Shown piece after piece: positions 22,190 to 34,700 of a DNA stretch of 64,000 nt (position 1 is its first letter; every line of letters starts with the position of its first letter). The position numbers were made by a program, and so were the translations under genes. The notes under the pieces were generated by a model. The model had not been told where the DNA came from, did no database searches, and saw only the letters and a program-made list of their open reading frames with translations. Origin of the DNA: Biscogniauxia marginata (lineage: Eukaryota; Ascomycota; Sordariomycetes; Xylariales; Xylariaceae); NCBI GenBank assembly GCA_022695795.1, contig MU404082.1, forward strand, positions 310,001 through 374,000, written 5' to 3'.

Positions 22190-23982
22190 ATGAAAATGCA
22201 TTCCAACTTCTTGGCACTGTTGGCTTTGTCACCTATAGCACTTGCTTTATCGCGAGTGGGGAGAGCGGACGAACTCGTCAACTGCTTAGAGTCTTCGCTG
22301 TCTCCCCAAGGGTCTGTCATCTCTCCTGACGACTCAAGCTTTGCGAATGATATTAATCGATTCTCGACATATCATAATCCAACTTTCAGGCTGGTCTCCC
22401 TAGTTACCAACGAGGACGATGTGAGAGCTTCGGTACGTGCCACCGGCTTTCATTGGTAAAACACTGGACCGTACTGACAGCCGTAAGATCAACTGTGCGA
22501 AGAAGACTGGAACCCCGTTCCTATTTACCGGGCCCCGCCATGGTACCTACATGGGATTTGACAAGTTGAAAAATGGATTAGAGATCTTTACTTCGGCGTT
22601 TGATAACATAGAAATCGACACTCAAGCCAATACTATGACAATCGGTGGCGCTGTTGTTTTTAAGGATATATCTAACGCTCTATATGCCGTCGGGAAGAAC
22701 ATCCGTGAGTTGAGATTTGTGAGATATACTAGCACCCCTTTACTGACACCAAGTTACACATAAGCTGTTGGTGGTGGTCCTTGTGTCGGAATGGTCGGGG
22801 CTAGCTTGGGAGCTGGGGTCGGTCGCCTTGAGGGATTATATGGCCTCATGATCGACAGCCTACTTTCTGTGCGTATCATGCTACCGAACACAACAGTCAT
22901 CGAGGCTTCTACACAGAAAAATACGGACCTGTTCTGGGGTATACGCGGTGCTGGGTTTAACTTTGGCTTTGTTTTGAATGCGACCTTCCGGGTTTACGAT
23001 GAGGTGCCCAATGGCCTGAATTTCAATGCCGATTTTGAATTCCCACTCAGCGTCGCTGAATCGTTCTACCAAGCGCTTAAAGACGAGGCCCCGACGATTC
23101 CAGCTCCACTCTGTCTCTCTACCTCTCTGAGCTGGAGCTCGACTTACAACGCAGTACGTATGAATTACAAAACTCGAATCCTGCCATTTTGGAGATTAAG
23201 AACTGTTCGATCTCGAGGCTGACGGGAACCAATCTAATTATAGACAACGCTGGCTGTCAATGCGGTATATGCCGGACCAGAGAGTGACGGGCGTGAGGCG
23301 GTTCAATTCCTCCAAAAACTAGGTCCTGTCCTCCGCCAAAATTCCACAGAGGTACCGTGGAATGAGTTGACACAAAACACCTTCTTCTTGGATGGAAACG
23401 AAGCCATTGAAACATGCGGGCTGAGTTACGGCAGAAGGTCTACCATGGGTGCCTTGTTCAATAAAATAGAGGTTGAAGCACACGTTAGTATGACAGAACA
23501 GTTCAACTACATGGTCACGAAGTATCCGCAGATGAGGTCCAGCGATAACGGCATGTACTTTTGTGGCACACAAGCAGTCAGAGCTGTTCCCAGAAACGCT
23601 ACTGCCTATCCGTGGCGCCAGGCTTTGGGCCATCAGTAAGTCTCCCTGTCTCTCAACGGGATTCTACCTCTATTCCGCGCGAGCCGTCAGCTGCGATCCC
23701 TCCAAGCTGTCTAACATGCAATCCAGTACTTGGGGGTTTGTCTACTCGGATAACACGACCGATGCGGAGATCGAATATTTACCAGAGAAGATACGTGCCA
23801 CCATCGCTGATAGTGCGGGCACGGATGGGTTAGCAGTCTATGTTGGTTTTTCAAATGGAGATGAGCCGCTAGAGTCTCTGTTCTCGAAAGAAAATCTTCC
23901 TCGTCTGGCTGCGCTGAAGAAAGATTATGATCCGGATGGTCTCTTCAACGCGTACCACCCCCTCCCAACACACTATTCTTAA
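22190..23982 (+). CDS. Secreted BBE-type FAD-linked oxidase
   Basis: A 498-residue flavoprotein of the berberine-bridge-enzyme/FAD_binding_4 family, which oxidises alcohols or forms rings and C-C bonds using O2. Five exons: 22190..22432, 22488..22704, 22765..23153, 23244..23635, 23727..23982. A signal peptide covers about residues 1-21 (FLALLALSPIALALS), so it acts in the secretory route or outside the cell. Both residues for bicovalent FAD attachment appear: His in FLFTGPRHG and Cys in GGGPCVGMVGA. The C-terminal FNAYHP motif closes the BBE domain. The ATG at 22196 is an equally possible start. Family members of this type occur in azaphilone clusters; a tailoring oxidation of the polyketide is likely. 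Confidence 0.88.
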
Positions 23983-24461
23983 GGAATGTAGCAAAATAAG
24001 ACGTTAGGCTCTGGTGAATAACCTTCCCGGTAGAAGTTGAAGATATAAAATTGCATATTATCTAGTTAGCATATTTATGGATTCTACACTAGGTATTAGC
24101 ATATATTTCTCACAGACATGACTTAGCATTACTGCTCAACAAACCGCAGATAACCCTAAAGATTTACACCTTATTCCTTGCTTTTTATACAAGAGGCTCC
24201 TTATGAATGAATTTTGTGTTTCTGAAAAACATGGTGTGTTGTAATTAATTAGTAAAATATGTAATCCGTATCGCGGGGTATATAAGGTGTAATTGATACA
24301 TCGCATTTACGGCGTCTTCTTACGATTAAACATATTGGGGACTGAAAGTTGCATATTTAGGTAAGTTGGTCTTGGGCAAGTTTTCATATGCGTAACAAGG
24401 TTCATGCGATAGAGATTATAGAATGCACTACCTATTTGAAGTAGCATCTTTGAAACTCCAG
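23983..24461. other. Convergent intergenic spacer
   Basis: AT-rich 3' ends of the FAD oxidase and acyltransferase 2; nothing else is seen. Confidence 0.5.
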
Positions 24462-25856
24462 TCACTGCCCCAACAATGCCTCCTTATTTATTTCAAGGAT
24501 CAATTGTAACTCCCTCTCCAAAAATTGTCTGATGCTTTCCAATAGAGCTGTAGTCGCATCCATGTTATAGTATGACTCATTGAAGTCCAATGACAGGGTC
24601 AGCCGGCCATGAAACGTCCAGATATACAGTGTTGGTTGCCTCGTCAAGATGGCACTTCCTAACCGAAACCTCTCTACCACTATAGTTCCATGGTCGCTTC
24701 TCAAGTACTTCTCGATGATGCCCAAGCTGCTCACTGTCACGTTGCTCGCGGGCAATCTTGTCCCGGATCTTGCGATGGCTGCTAGGGCCTCTCCGTGGAT
24801 CTTGTAAATGGGCCTTAGCGCAGTCATGTACTCCATCGTGGCCCAACTGCCTCTGTAAGCCTGGGTGAGCTGCAGGCTTCGAGTTGCAAAGTTGTCAGCA
24901 CGCCGCAGCGTATGAGTTATGCCCGTGACGTATGTTCCGCAGGCATATGCATATGCTGTCTTGGTGTTATCATTTTGTGGCACAGGGAGACTTCCACGCA
25001 TATTCGCTGACACGACGGTGCTATAGGAGTGATCATTGTTCTTTGAGCGACTGAACACAGCCTCAGCACACGCAGCATGTACTGCGGCGGTCACACTAAT
25101 GCCGCGCGTTTTGCAAGCAGCGACTAGGTCTTTGGTCGATTGTACGGTAAGTTCAATAGCTTGGGATCGTGAACGGCCCGGCTTTGTGGTTATATCGCCG
25201 TTGTAAGGCAGTCCAGCAGAGGGATAAGATGTATCAAAGTTCCTTTTTCGAATAGCTTCCGCCATAGAGTCCATTATCGGAGAGCATATATAAGGAGAGC
25301 CAAATGCATCTTCCAGACTTGGTGAGAGGTTTTGGTACTCGAGATCCCACTGCGGTATTGAGCGGGTTGACGAGCCTTGGGAGGCAAGGTCAAACAGTCG
25401 ATCCAGAACCATGCAAGCGCCGAGGGCGTCTATGCGCCAGTGTGAACAGTGGAAGATAACTTCTGAAGATGGCGGAAGGAAGATTAGACACGGTAGCCTT
25501 CTCAGATGCAGAGTGGACACTATATCGAGGGCCGAATGGACCGCGTCCACAGAGAAGGTTTGCCCTACCCAATGTTCCACGCGCTCAGCAGTGGCAGCTA
25601 CATATTCCTTAGTTGAGCCATCGGCGACCACACTTAAGCCAGGAAATTCAAATCGAGTGTTTCTCCAGGCATCACATAATAATGTCTCCAATGATGCTTC
25701 GCGATCCGAATTTTGCACGCTGATCTTGCAGACCGCGTAGACGGAGCCATGCTCTTTTCCAAGTCCACTAAAAGCCTGTGACATATTATAAAATACTTTC
25801 TCTGCACCATCTAGGTCGTCTACCCAGACACTAGCCTCACTCTCTTTCCAGACCAT
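24462..25856 (-). CDS. Acyltransferase 2 (condensation-fold, alcohol acyltransferase-like)
   Basis: An intronless 464-residue protein. The region around residues 135-145 reads IFHCSHWRIDALG, giving the catalytic HxxxD as HWRID within the CoA-dependent acyltransferase fold. Later conserved-looking blocks are SVTAAVHAACAEAV and SANMRG, which match the central part of fungal alcohol acyltransferase and dimycocerosyl-transferase-like proteins. It is clearly a different lineage from acyltransferases 1, 3 and 4, with no DFGWG-like motif. No signal peptide. It is head-to-head with the ferritin-like gene at 27025. Acyl donor and acceptor are unknown. Confidence 0.8.
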   Translation of the reverse strand: MVWKESEASVWVDDLDGAEKVFYNMSQAFSGLGKEHGSVYAVCKISVQNSDREASLETLLCDAWRNTRFEFPGLSVVADGSTKEYVAATAERVEHWVGQTFSVDAVHSALDIVSTLHLRRLPCLIFLPPSSEVIFHCSHWRIDALGACMVLDRLFDLASQGSSTRSIPQWDLEYQNLSPSLEDAFGSPYICSPIMDSMAEAIRKRNFDTSYPSAGLPYNGDITTKPGRSRSQAIELTVQSTKDLVAACKTRGISVTAAVHAACAEAVFSRSKNNDHSYSTVVSANMRGSLPVPQNDNTKTAYAYACGTYVTGITHTLRRADNFATRSLQLTQAYRGSWATMEYMTALRPIYKIHGEALAAIARSGTRLPASNVTVSSLGIIEKYLRSDHGTIVVERFRLGSAILTRQPTLYIWTFHGRLTLSLDFNESYYNMDATTALLESIRQFLERELQLILEINKEALLGQ

Positions 25857-27024
25857 ATTGGAGACCAGTGTGAAATAACAGCGTAGTACTTACTGAGCAC
25901 GAAACACGGTGAGGGTCTGGCCCTCAGTGCAGTCAATTTCCCTTGTAAATAGTTAGAATAAACACATATAGCGTTTTGAGAAATTGAGAAATTGTTAGTT
26001 TGTGGATAAGAGACAAATCGCAGAGGGCGGGATAAACGGTTGAAGCATAAGATCTTCAGACGGTATCATGGCGGTGTGGACTAAATACTTCTATGTCACG
26101 ACCCCCGAAATATCCCGTCGCACCTATAATTAATTACTAGATGTAATGATCCTATTTAGTTGATACAGAGCATTTCGATGGGACAACGTCTCTCTAGGAC
26201 TCACGACGGAATATAACTGGTACAAGATTGGTGACTATTATTAGCTAGGTATCTTCATATTTTCGTCTCCATTAGAACTATACCAGTAAACGGGTTACAT
26301 GATTCGGGACCAAATGCTACGGTAAATATTTATTTCCGGTTTGTCAAGTAACCGTCAGTACTCCCCCGACTTTGAGGGAACCCGATTTACTTTGAAGTAC
26401 TCTGATTTACCAAAGTAGTGGTACGTGACACTACCAGGAATCTAAGAGTACTGCATACTAATAGAAATAATATGACAAGATTGTTGCATATTCGAAATAA
26501 TCACATTATACAGTAAATACATAAGCTTAGGTTAGGTACCTATATTTACAGAAAATAAAATATTCGAGTGTGATATAATGACAAGTAGAATCAAGCTTTC
26601 TTACAGTCTTACACCGTACATTCCGGCACGCAAGTCACCTGCCCAACTTGGCTTAGACCCCGAAACCCCCTGAAATCCGAGATCCACAACTGTTGGACCA
26701 CCCGCGGTCCCCACATCCGGCTTTCGGAGGCGATCCACTCGGAGGGGCGTATACGTATGCATGCTTAGGCTTATATCAGCACTCTTGTCTTTCATAATAA
26801 TTTATCATGTCACGGTACTTCTAGCGAGTATTTTGTATGATACGAGGTACCTCCTCGGAGATATTCGGCTTCGTCTTGAACGTACCTAGCATGTCTCAGT
26901 AGCAAGCCCCGATATGACAACTGTGACCCCGTAGCTCCCATCTAGCTTATTAGTCTTCCTACAATGTTCGTATCATATCAACCTCATTCAAAGACTAGCG
27001 AATTGTTCTAAGGCTATAGACAAA
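25857..27024. promoter_or_regulatory. Shared divergent promoter, acyltransferase 2 / ferritin-like gene
   Basis: 1.17 kb, AT-rich, between two outward-facing genes. Short frames inside are not gene-like. Confidence 0.45.
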
Positions 27025-28261
27025 ATGCGAGACTCGAGGCTCATCATAGCGCATTGCCTAGTGCTCTTTGCGAGTCATCTGGTCCATGCCGGCCCTTTCA
27101 GCTTTCCTCTTCCCAATGGCTTTCCCTTCCCCGATGACGCCGCCCTAGAAGAGCTGTTTAGCGCTGCAGGGGGGAACTTCACCAATATGCCCTTAGCTCC
27201 TAAGTTTGACGATGACTCGTTGACGAGCTGGAAATTACAAGCCTTCAACGAATTTATGGAGGTTGCCTTCTTCACCCAGTTAATTGCCAACATTACAGAT
27301 CGCCTGCCTGGCTTCGAGCTTGACCCGAGGAGCGAGAGTTACGTCTTAGAGTCACTCAAGACAATTCAAGCTGTAAGCTCATCTTTTCCCTGTGAATCAT
27401 TCCTAACCCCCTGGTCTTTTACCCCGTATTCACAAAGCGTAATGGTATTGGGCCTGGTGTGATCTTGGCAATAGAAAATAATTGACATCAGATATATAGC
27501 AAGAGGAAATGCATGCGTATAACGCAAATGATGCAGTCCGACACTTCACAAATGGGTCTCACATATTCCCATGTACTTATGTTTTTCCTGTCTCCGACTT
27601 CTTGTCGGCCGTGGCCTTCGCGCAGACCTTTACAGACATGTACATTGGCCTCTTGACGAACATCCAGCAGCGTACCGCCAACGGCCTGGGCACTGATTCC
27701 AACTCCATCATCTACGTCCTTGCGCAAGCCCTGGGTCAGGAGGGACAGCAGTCTGGTTGGTTCCGCTCGTTGCAAGCCAAGCCTCCCAGCGCTGAACCCT
27801 TCCTGACTTCATCGACGCGAGACTTTGCTTTCAGCTGGCTACAACGATTTATAGTCCCTGGTAGCTGTCCTAATCTGGGCGACATCTCACTCCAGATATT
27901 CCCCCCTCTAGATGTGGAAGGCAAGGTCGTGGGTACTGGGCCGGTGATATTGATCGTCCCGGGCTCGGTCGACCCAGAGTCTCAGGCCGTTGCATTTGTT
28001 AATGGAGCATTGGTGCCCACCGTCGTGCCGCTCAACGTTACGAGTACTTCCGGGTGCGGCGTGACAAGAAACGACCTGTCGGGGTTGTCAGGGTGTAACC
28101 GGGGCATAACGACAGCCATCACCGCCGATTTTCCGTACGCGCAAAATGTGATGCACGGATTAACCCTTGCCGCAGTCGTGAAGAAGGGGCCGACATTCAT
28201 AACTGCGGAAGATGTTGCAGATGCTACTATATATGGACCGGCGGTTATTGAGGTTCAATGA
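27025..28261 (+). CDS. Secreted ferritin-like protein, LsdA (late sexual development) type
   Basis: A 369-residue protein from two exons, join(27025..27372, 27500..28261). A signal peptide is clear (LIIAHCLVLFASHLVHA). The body matches the ferritin-like domain family that contains the late sexual development protein LsdA: helix pieces FNEFMEVAFFTQLI and QEEMHAYNAN (the metal-ligand-like ExxH at the exon junction), then GQEGQQSGWFRSL. The C-terminal half (from about 230) is a beta-rich extension ending before residue 369. Whether it binds iron or catalyses anything is unknown for the family. Its position inside a two-PKS region, paired with an acyltransferase, is unexpected. Its 3' end runs straight into the repeat at 28275. 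Confidence 0.8.
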
Positions 28262-28710
28262 ATGGAGTAACCAGTATCGAAATATGGGAGAATAGCTCCC
28301 ACTGTGCGGTCCCATGTATGGCCTACTGTATATATATATGAGCTATCCCCATCTATCTAGACACCATCTTGGACTAGTACACGTCCTTCTACTATCATAG
28401 AATCATTTTATCTCAAAATGCCAGTTCGTAATGGTGAAATGCATTTAGTAACAGCGAAATGGAAGTGGGCAGCTCTACCATCATATATTAATCACATACA
28501 AACTCATAACTCTAGGAGCAAACATATTCACGACAGCAACTATAACCTTCCACTTAAAATGGTGTCATTATGAACTCTGTGGCATAACTACTGCGTTTCC
28601 ACTGAATACACGTGACTATTCAGTCTCCAAGTCCGGTCATTCTTATGGCATTCCTGTCTGGTACCGTGTATCTCAATCTAGTAAATGACTATCTTAGTTG
28701 AATTGAAAAT
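28262..28710. other. Convergent intergenic spacer
   Basis: Between the ferritin-like gene and the 3' end of the non-reducing PKS. Apart from the repeat at 28275-28418, nothing is seen. Confidence 0.5.
28275..28418. repeat. Diverged repeat, pair B copy 2
   Basis: Partner of 15321-15455, sharing GAAATATGGG, CTGTATATATATAT-like and TATCTAGACACCATCTTG blocks and ending TCTCAAAA. It starts 14 bases after the stop codon of the ferritin-like gene and so probably supplies its transcript end. Confidence 0.45.
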
Positions 28711-31700
28711 CTAATACAAAAACCCCATATCCTCCCACGCCTTGACATACTTCCTCGCCACCTCGGCGCTCACAGGACCAACAGCTGCAAGTGCCTTCGA
28801 GTGCTCACAGGCCTTCTTCGTGTCTAGGATAAGCCCGCCGCAGGACATGCGTAAGAAGTGATCGTCGAGGAAGTCGATCAATCTTCCAGCTGGGTTATCT
28901 GTCTCGATTGACAGCGGTGACCGCCGGACCTTCGATACCCAATCACGGAAGGGGATGATGTTCTCACTGGGGACGTCCAACGCACCGGCTAGGGTCGCTA
29001 TCATTTCACGCCAGGGCTGCTGGACCGGGTTGTCGATGTGGTATATCGGGTAGGCAGTCACGTCAGAAAGCAGAAGCTCGGAGAGCGCTGCGGCCATATC
29101 GTTCACCGGGCACCAGGAGAGGACCTGTATGTGCATGACCTGTCAGTTAAGAAAATAGAAGCAACTGCTAGACTGTAAACACTTACACCTTCGAAGTCAG
29201 GAAGCGCCTTTAGCACCTTAGATGACTTTACCAGGAACGAGAAATGCTCCATGGGGTTCCAATACCCGCTGACTTTAGATCCAGCAATCTGCCCAAGCCT
29301 GGCCGTCATAGGACGGAAGCGATCCGGATATTTGTGCAACGTCTCGTCGAGGATCCGCTCACACGTATATTTAGCATCGCAATAGCCGTTAGGTAGGACG
29401 GACTTGATCTCTGCTCTTTCCTCTGGCACACGGACGTCGCCGCTCCACAACGGGTAGTGACCGACGACACCGATGGAGGAGATAAGCTGGAAGCTAATTT
29501 TTCCGGGTCTAGCACAGGCTATGTCTCGAGCGAGGTCGATGAGGTTTCTTAAAATTCGGAACTGGCCCTCAAACCCCTTGATAGGACGCTTGCCACTCAT
29601 CGGCCACGCATTATGTAGAATAGCGGTCACGCTTCGAACCAGAGCCGCGTAATCTGCTTCGCCAAGGCCGAGTTTTGGTTTAGCAGTGTCTGTCTCGAGG
29701 ACCTGAAGTTTGCCAAGAGCGTCACTATCGAGGCTCACTCCCCTTGAAGCAAATGCTTCCTTCTGGCGGGCGAGGGGGTTTGAGTTACTACGGCGGTTTA
29801 GACATATGACGGTTTTCACATCGGGACGCTCGGCGAACTCCTTGACGAGGTGCGAACCAAGACTTCCAGTAGCACCCGTTACCAGCACGCACTGGCTATC
29901 ACTTTCCAAAGAGGCCGTTTCTTTTGGGGCTGTTGGTGCTTCAAAGTCGGCGCTGAACCTCTGGACGTAGGATGATATGTCTCTTTCCCGAGCTGTCAGG
30001 TCAGTTGACTCGTTGCTCGGAGCCGGCTTCTCTGGTATCGGCAGGCGCGTGTATGTCGGACCAGAAGCTAGAGCAATGATGACCTTTTGGATTTTGTTCT
30101 CGGGAAGATACCCGTCACTGTAATCGACGTGACCGAATCCTGCTGATTGGAGGTCCTTTTCCCATCTGTCTTGATGCGCGATCGCGTGCTTCCGACCATC
30201 GTCAAAAAGCCACCATCCCTCTAGAAGTCCAAAGATGATATCGATAAACGGGACAATCTCTGTCATCTCTAGCATCATCAAAAACCCGTCCGGACGGAGA
30301 GCGTTGCGGATGTTAGTGCACGACTTGACTAAATCGTGGGTAGCATGAACTGCGTTACTAGCAATGACGATGTGCTGAGTGCCCGAAAGATCCGCAGGGA
30401 CTAGTTTTTCGATGTCGTGAGCCAAAAACTTCATAAATGGGTATTGTTTGAATTTCTTTCTTGCAGCAGCGACCATAGACGGTGACAGATCCGTAAATGT
30501 GTACTCCACTGGCACACCAAGGCGTCCTAGAAGCGGTGCCATATATAATGTGGTCCCACCAGTGCCGGCGCCCATTTCCAAAATCTTTAGTGGCTCATCT
30601 ATCACTGGGAGTTTCGATATCAGACCTTCAACGAAGTCCGCCATTTGGCCGTAATTCATCTTGTTGAAAATGTGATCACAGTAGAGGCCGCCGACCAGCT
30701 CTCTACCTTCTTCGGTTCCAAATATGACCTTAATACCGTCTGTCTTGCCTCTCAGGACATCTGCCAATCTAACACCGGCGAAGTGGGTAAGCTTCATGGC
30801 GTAGCTCCAATCCGGGTACAACCGAAGCAGGTCCTGGAACAGCGCAGTACTTGATTTCGCAGGCGGTGAGATAGCGGTGCGAATGATCTCAGAGCCTCGA
30901 ACGTCGATGAGACGTGCCTCCTTCTCCAGCATTTCGTACAGATACTCGGTGAGCCTCTGATGTTGTGAGGCGTACTGGATGCGCGGAAGAACCTGGCCTG
31001 GCTTTGCGGTCCTCATTGATACCCCTAGTTGTTCGAAGGCATCAAGCGTGAGCGCAATGCAAAGCTGGGTTGATTTTGGACATATGGTCTCAGCGAAGTT
31101 GTCAATCTTGTGATCGCGAATAAGCTGATCTGTGCGCAGTTTCGCTTCTCCAAATGCCTCTAAGATAGCAGGCGCAGGAACTTTAAGGTTTCCTCTACTA
31201 GTTGCAGAAGACAGGGCCCCGCTCACAGGTACAGCCGCTATGTGAGAAGATGACGACGATGTGTTGACATGTGAAGATGAGGCGGTGCTATTTGCCTTGG
31301 GGACCTCATCAACAGACCTTGTTTTTGCTTGATTTACCTTCTTGCTAGTATTGAAAGACGGATTTATCTTGGTATTCAACTCCTCGACTGTCATAGCCTC
31401 GATGGAGACATCTTCAGGAATGTGTACTTCGAACTTCCCAGAGAGATCTGAACGGAGCTCAGTAGACAGTAATGAGTCAACACCGAGATCAATCAAAATA
31501 GTATCGTCCTGGATATCGTCTGCGCCGACACCGAGAAGTTCTATGAGATATTCGACAATATCGATTCTGGACTCGGGGGACCCTACTGAGGAAACAGGCG
31601 TTGATATAACATCAGAGTCCTTAGAAGAGAAGCTATCCTCATCGGCAGATTCTTCTGTATCGTTATCGTTGTCATTCTCATCTTCTCCATTCTCTGTCAG

Positions 31701-34700
31701 TGGCAAAGAAGACTGAATACAGTCGACAAGCGAGGGAAAGTCGAAAACCTCCATTAGTTTCTCCTGAGATAATGTGCACCCAAATGCAGCCTCGACATCG
31801 CGTGCAAGCTCCATTCCCATAAGGGAATCAATACCAATATCGGCCAGCTCTGTGTCATCTTTGATGTCTTCAGGTTCAAGACCGGAAATGTTAGCGAGAA
31901 GAGTTTTCACGGTCGGCTTGATATCTGATTTTGTGGACTGTGGCTTCTTTTCTTTCTTCACCTTTTCAGTGCTGACCTTTACGACTGGTTTTGACGATGC
32001 TGGGCTTGGAGCAGTTACCCGACTTTGGGCGTTTGAACTTTGACCCGGAGATGTTGGCTTTGCGACTCCCGGCGACAGTCTAGCCAGAATCTTCTGCATG
32101 GATGCTTTCGCAACTTTGGCATACTTGATACCCATCATGACTTCCACCAGCTCCCCAGTTGTAGCATCGAATGTGAAAACATCCGTGGTGTATGCCTTCT
32201 CCGATGACTGATGACTTGCGAACACGTTCCAGACCTCTGGACAGGGACTGCCATTGCGGATTTTAGGAGAGCGAGTCAGAAGCTCGCATCCACTCGCAAT
32301 GAACATATCTTCAGGTGCTCTATTGGTCATGCAGTTAACCCAAATGCCGCCAACTTGACTAAAACAGTCGGAAAGGTGGGTGTCGAGCCAGGTCTCCCCT
32401 GAATATTTCTTCACGACGCGTCCAGCGCACTCATTACCAATACCGACTAGTCTCTTTAGGCCACGGTATTGCTCCCCGTAGTCCACAATTTCAGAAAATG
32501 TCCTGTAAATATTTCGCCCTTGGATGATATCATCCGCATCATCTGAGTTTAAGACACGAAGACACCGTTCGTGGTTAACCAAACGCTCATACCTTGCAAA
32601 CTCGGCTTGGAACTCGGGATCGTGCACGGAGCAGAAAACAAGTTTGCCACGAACGTGTTCGGTGTTTGAGCTGCCCTTTTGTGTTCCGGTGCTGACAATT
32701 TTCCAGTGCCATGAATGGCATTCGGGATCAATTGCCTCGTAGTCTAACCAGACGAGCCGAGATGGATCCACGCAGATAGGGGAGTGGTTCTCCATACTGC
32801 GAATAGTCGGTTGCATGCCCGCTGCAGCGAAATCCGGACGAATGCTCATGAGTGCCTCGATAGCCATATCAACCTCGAGAGTTGCTGGGCAGATTGGAGC
32901 TGTCTGCGCAATCAAATGACCTGAAATGAAGGATTCATACTTCTTCGTCATAGTGTTGACACGGAAGCGGGCACAGCGATGGTTCTTGTCTTGGTAGCCA
33001 ATAAATGTCCAGAGACCGGTCGGGGGCTCTTGTTCCCTAGCCTTCGACGGCTGTTCTGACGGGGAGGCCATCTTCTGGGGTTTCTTGAGCTCCATCCAAT
33101 GTTTGATCTTCTCGAATTGGTAGGGTGGCAGAAAAATGTGGCCATATTCGTAGGTCTGTAAAGCGTGGTGCGGCCAATACTCGACTTTCAATCCAGCTTT
33201 CCAGAGCGCTAATGTAGCATCAGCAAGATTCGGCAGACCATTATCGGTAGTAATGTTGACTGATTGGAAATGAGAATCTGAAGGCGATCCAAGTGCGCGG
33301 CTCGCCATAGTCGTGATAGTTGAATTAGAACCCGCTTCAAGCCAGATCGCGGATGGGTACTGCCTGGCCAGCCTTTGCACAGCATGGTTGAAAAACACAG
33401 GATTTCTCATATGTTGAGCCACGAAGACAGACGTTATTTCGGTGTAAGTATGCTCGGTTGACCTCTCCAGTTGTATAGTGGCTTCCCTAAAAGTCAAGTT
33501 ACGCCCAATCTGTTCCAAATCTTCCATTAGAGGTTCTACAAGATCTGAGTGAAAGGCGTTAGTAACGTTAAGCCGCTTGGTTCTGGTACAAGACGAGTAT
33601 TTCGAACTGTTTGCCACAGTTTCCGCGACGTCGTCAATAGCTTTGGCTGAGCCAGCTAAAGTGAAGCTTCTGGGGCCATTATAACAAGCAATTGTGGCTG
33701 TCCCACCTCCTTCGGCTAGGAGTTTGTGGACGACTTCAAGATCCGCTTCGATCGCCATCATTGACCCTCTGTCAGGACCCCAGGAATCTCTCACAAGCTT
33801 GGCCCTACCGGCGATCATTTTCACAGTATCCTTCAGTGAAAGGACACCCGAGACACAGAGGGCTGTTAGTTCACCAAAGCTATGGCCGACCACGGCCGCA
33901 ACTTGCACGCCACAGTCAATCCAGCTTTTTGCGCAGGCATATTGGATTGCGAAAAGCATCGTCTGTAACTTTATAGTATCTTCAACTGATTCTCGTTGAA
34001 AGATTCCCGGGTAAATACCCTCTAGACCAATAGATAAGAAGACGGCGTTGCACTGATCAAGATAGCTGCGGAGGATCTTGATACTCTCGTATACATTCCT
34101 ATCCAGGCCAATGTAGGTGGAAATCTGACCGCCGAAGCACATGATTACTGGAAAGGGGGTTTTCTTTGCACCGATTGATAAGATGCTCCTGTCACCGCTA
34201 ACGAAGGCTGTGAGCTTGCCCTCGAGCTCCTCAATAGTACTAGAATTAAACATGAGACCTCGATCCAGAGCTCGATTTGATTGGCGGCAGATGTTGAACG
34301 ACAAATTCGATACAGAAATGTTGTTCGCGGACACGGTCTTTAACCTGATAAGGTTAAGCAGCTTGATGCAGTACTCACGCAAACTTCTGTCGTCCAGACC
34401 ACAGATCCAGAATGGGTGTCTGACACCTGGAGTGTGGATTGGTGAATGGCCAATGACATCTTGACCGGTTTGGAGTGGCTGAGTGACAATCATGGAAGCG
34501 TTGGATCCCGATGCACCATAATTATTAATAAGAGCGGCTTTGAAGCTTGCGTTCCAAGGCTTAAGCCTAGTTGCTATCTCCATCATATCGGACGATGAAG
34601 CCCTAATGTGGTGGCTCATAGTCTGGAAGCTGGCCTGGGGTGTAATAGTGCCCTCTTGGATCATCAGAATCGTTTTGATAAGTGATACAAGGCCTGATGC

